Positions 63,113-64,000 of a stretch of 64,000 bases of DNA are shown piece by piece. Below the pieces are notes generated by a model. That model was given only the letters and a program-made list of their open reading frames with translations. It did no database searches and was not told where the DNA came from. The stretch lies in assembly GCA_022766385.1 (NCBI GenBank), contig JALEPJ010000003.1:1-64000 (forward strand), read 5' to 3'. Both the position numbers and the translations under genes were made by a program. Source of the stretch: Rikenellaceae bacterium (GTDB lineage Bacteria > Bacteroidota > Bacteroidia > Bacteroidales > UBA932). The first letter of the stretch is position 1. The number at the start of each line of letters is the position of its first letter.

Positions 63113-63613
63113 TTAGTCGTCATTCTCGAAACCTGTATACCGCCATCCAGAGATCTTGTATACGGCACCTGGATCGTCATCGCTGAACTCGATATAGAAT
63201 TCGATATAGTCAGCCTTTTGACCACTTGGGGTTTCTGTGCCGTCAACGACTACCTTGCCGTTGCTGACCTTGCAAATGAGATCTTCATAATCTTCCACGA
63301 GATTTCCGGCAGCATCTGCAGAGAAACTGCGCTTCTCAACATCGCAGCCAACCTTTACCTTGAACTCCCAGAAGTTGCCGAGATCATCGATTATCATCTC
63401 GTCAGCCTTGTTTGCTGAGGTGTTGTAGGTGAGCATAAGGATGCGGCCGATACCGTAGCAGTCCTCATATACATCTTCACCGTCAACATAGTCCACCTGG
63501 ACATACCACTGACCTGCCAGATCCACTGTCTCGGTCATTCCTGGCATCTCCTTCTCGCAGGAAGCGAAGAGAAGGCATGCGAACATTGATATGAGATATA
63601 CTATTCTTTTCAT
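63113..63613 (-). CDS. small lipoprotein of the lipid-binding / putative hydrolase family (PF12888-like)
   Basis: 166 residues with a lipoprotein signal (LLFASCEKE). A single beta-rich domain follows, starting LAGQWYVQVDYVDGE and ending YKISGWRYTGF. The pattern (a Gly-x-Trp start, acidic strands, a WRYTGF end) is that of Bacteroidetes 'lipid-binding putative hydrolase' lipoproteins, usually found after susD-like genes. Function unproven. It is 9 bases from the next lipoprotein gene on the same strand. Confidence 0.75.
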   Translation of the reverse strand: MKRIVYLISMFACLLFASCEKEMPGMTETVDLAGQWYVQVDYVDGEDVYEDCYGIGRILMLTYNTSANKADEMIIDDLGNFWEFKVKVGCDVEKRSFSADAAGNLVEDYEDLICKVSNGKVVVDGTETPSGQKADYIEFYIEFSDDDPGAVYKISGWRYTGFENDD

Positions 63614-63622
63614 CTTGATTCA

Positions 63623-64000
63623 CTATTTTGACATTGTAATGTGGAATTCCATACCGCTGACATAGACTGCGGTGTAACTGAGTGTACCGTCTGCAAAGCT
63701 TCCGTCAGCCCAGTCAACGAGGCTGTCTCCCCAACCAGGGATGTAACTATTGATGAGATTTACACTTCCTCCGCTGATGCTGATGGTGGCCTGCATTGCG
63801 TAATCGGTGCCGTAACCGGCTCTCTGGCAATACCATCCTCCGAGGATGTCATCCACGAGGTAGGTGCCGTCTCCGTTAGCGAGAACGTAAATCTGAAAAG
63901 CTCTGCCGAAAGCGAGCTGGGCGCCATTGTACAGACGATAGCTGCTTGGGTCAACTGTATAGATACCCTCAACAGGGTCCTCAAAGTCGAATACTATTAC
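63623..64000 (-). CDS. secreted lipoprotein, DUF5012/DUF5011-like (5' end outside window)
   Basis: The frame is open from the right edge for 125 residues and stops at 63623. It reads FEDPVEGIYTVDPSSYRLYN, then LANGDGTYLVDDILGGWYCQ, and ends AVYVSGMEFHITMSK, a repeated beta pattern with many Tyr and Gly. Such C-terminal domains accompany the PF12888-type lipoprotein at the end of SusCD loci, so a further nutrient-uptake locus probably lies to the right. Family assignment is by pattern and context. Confidence 0.65.
   Translation of the reverse strand, partial: VIVFDFEDPVEGIYTVDPSSYRLYNGAQLAFGRAFQIYVLANGDGTYLVDDILGGWYCQRAGYGTDYAMQATISISGGSVNLINSYIPGWGDSLVDWADGSFADGTLSYTAVYVSGMEFHITMSK

Noticed and set aside
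1..64000. CRISPR arrays, prophage or toxin-antitoxin systems
   Set aside because: No regularly spaced repeats, phage structural genes or typical toxin-antitoxin pairs were seen.

Overview
The window is a chromosomal segment of a Bacteroidales bacterium, probably a gut commensal. The evidence is a SusC/SusD polysaccharide utilisation locus (PUL), many promoters with the Bacteroidetes -7 element TAnnTTTG, lipoproteins typical of the order, and a largely housekeeping gene set. I would not name a genus.

Layout. 1-860 is a junction zone: a protein tail of unknown type, a tRNA-Leu(TAA), and a short N-terminal remnant of an IS1595-type transposase. queH (queuosine synthesis) follows at 859-1524. 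Next comes a complete beta-glucan PUL at 1815-18055: a membrane-spanning regulator, SusC, SusD, a surface glycan-binding protein, GH16, GH3, a CotH-like protein and GH30. The enzymes suggest a substrate with beta-1,3 and beta-1,6 links, such as laminarin or fungal/yeast glucan. The PUL is bracketed by decayed DNA: a GH53 endo-galactanase remnant on its left and a small antisense fragment of a second, diverged queH on its right, which suggests an inserted or replaced block.

18212-24004 is the cell-shape operon mreB-mreC-mreD-mrdA-rodA (minus strand). It is followed by ispD, an Lrp/AsnC regulator and topA. The line mrcA-ddl-prmC, an unknown lipoprotein, pepP, a DUF456 membrane protein and comF runs on the plus strand to 36.4 kb, so peptidoglycan genes are concentrated here. 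rmuC, an internally deleted IS4-like element (37795-38681, perfect 16-bp ends) and a GH88 hydrolase come next, then tRNA-Leu(CAA).

40747-45268 is an aroB / aroD-aroA fusion / nhaC operon. A tryptophanase-like lyase and a divergent AraC regulator share an intergenic region full of repeated nonamers. A DUF5020 channel and a uracil permease form a nucleobase uptake pair. An N-terminally shortened clpB follows, then the sigma54-type regulator-lptE-hypothetical-secG cluster, and a large lipoprotein.

57083-60437 is the str cluster rpsL-rpsG-fusA-rpsJ. It is followed by a tRNA(CAT) rather than by rplC, so the usual S10 continuation is broken. Near-identical hairpins lie on both sides of this block. 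nadE, a GltD-type oxidoreductase and the lipoprotein end of another probable SusCD-type locus, running off the right edge, complete the window. No CRISPR array, prophage or known riboswitch was seen.
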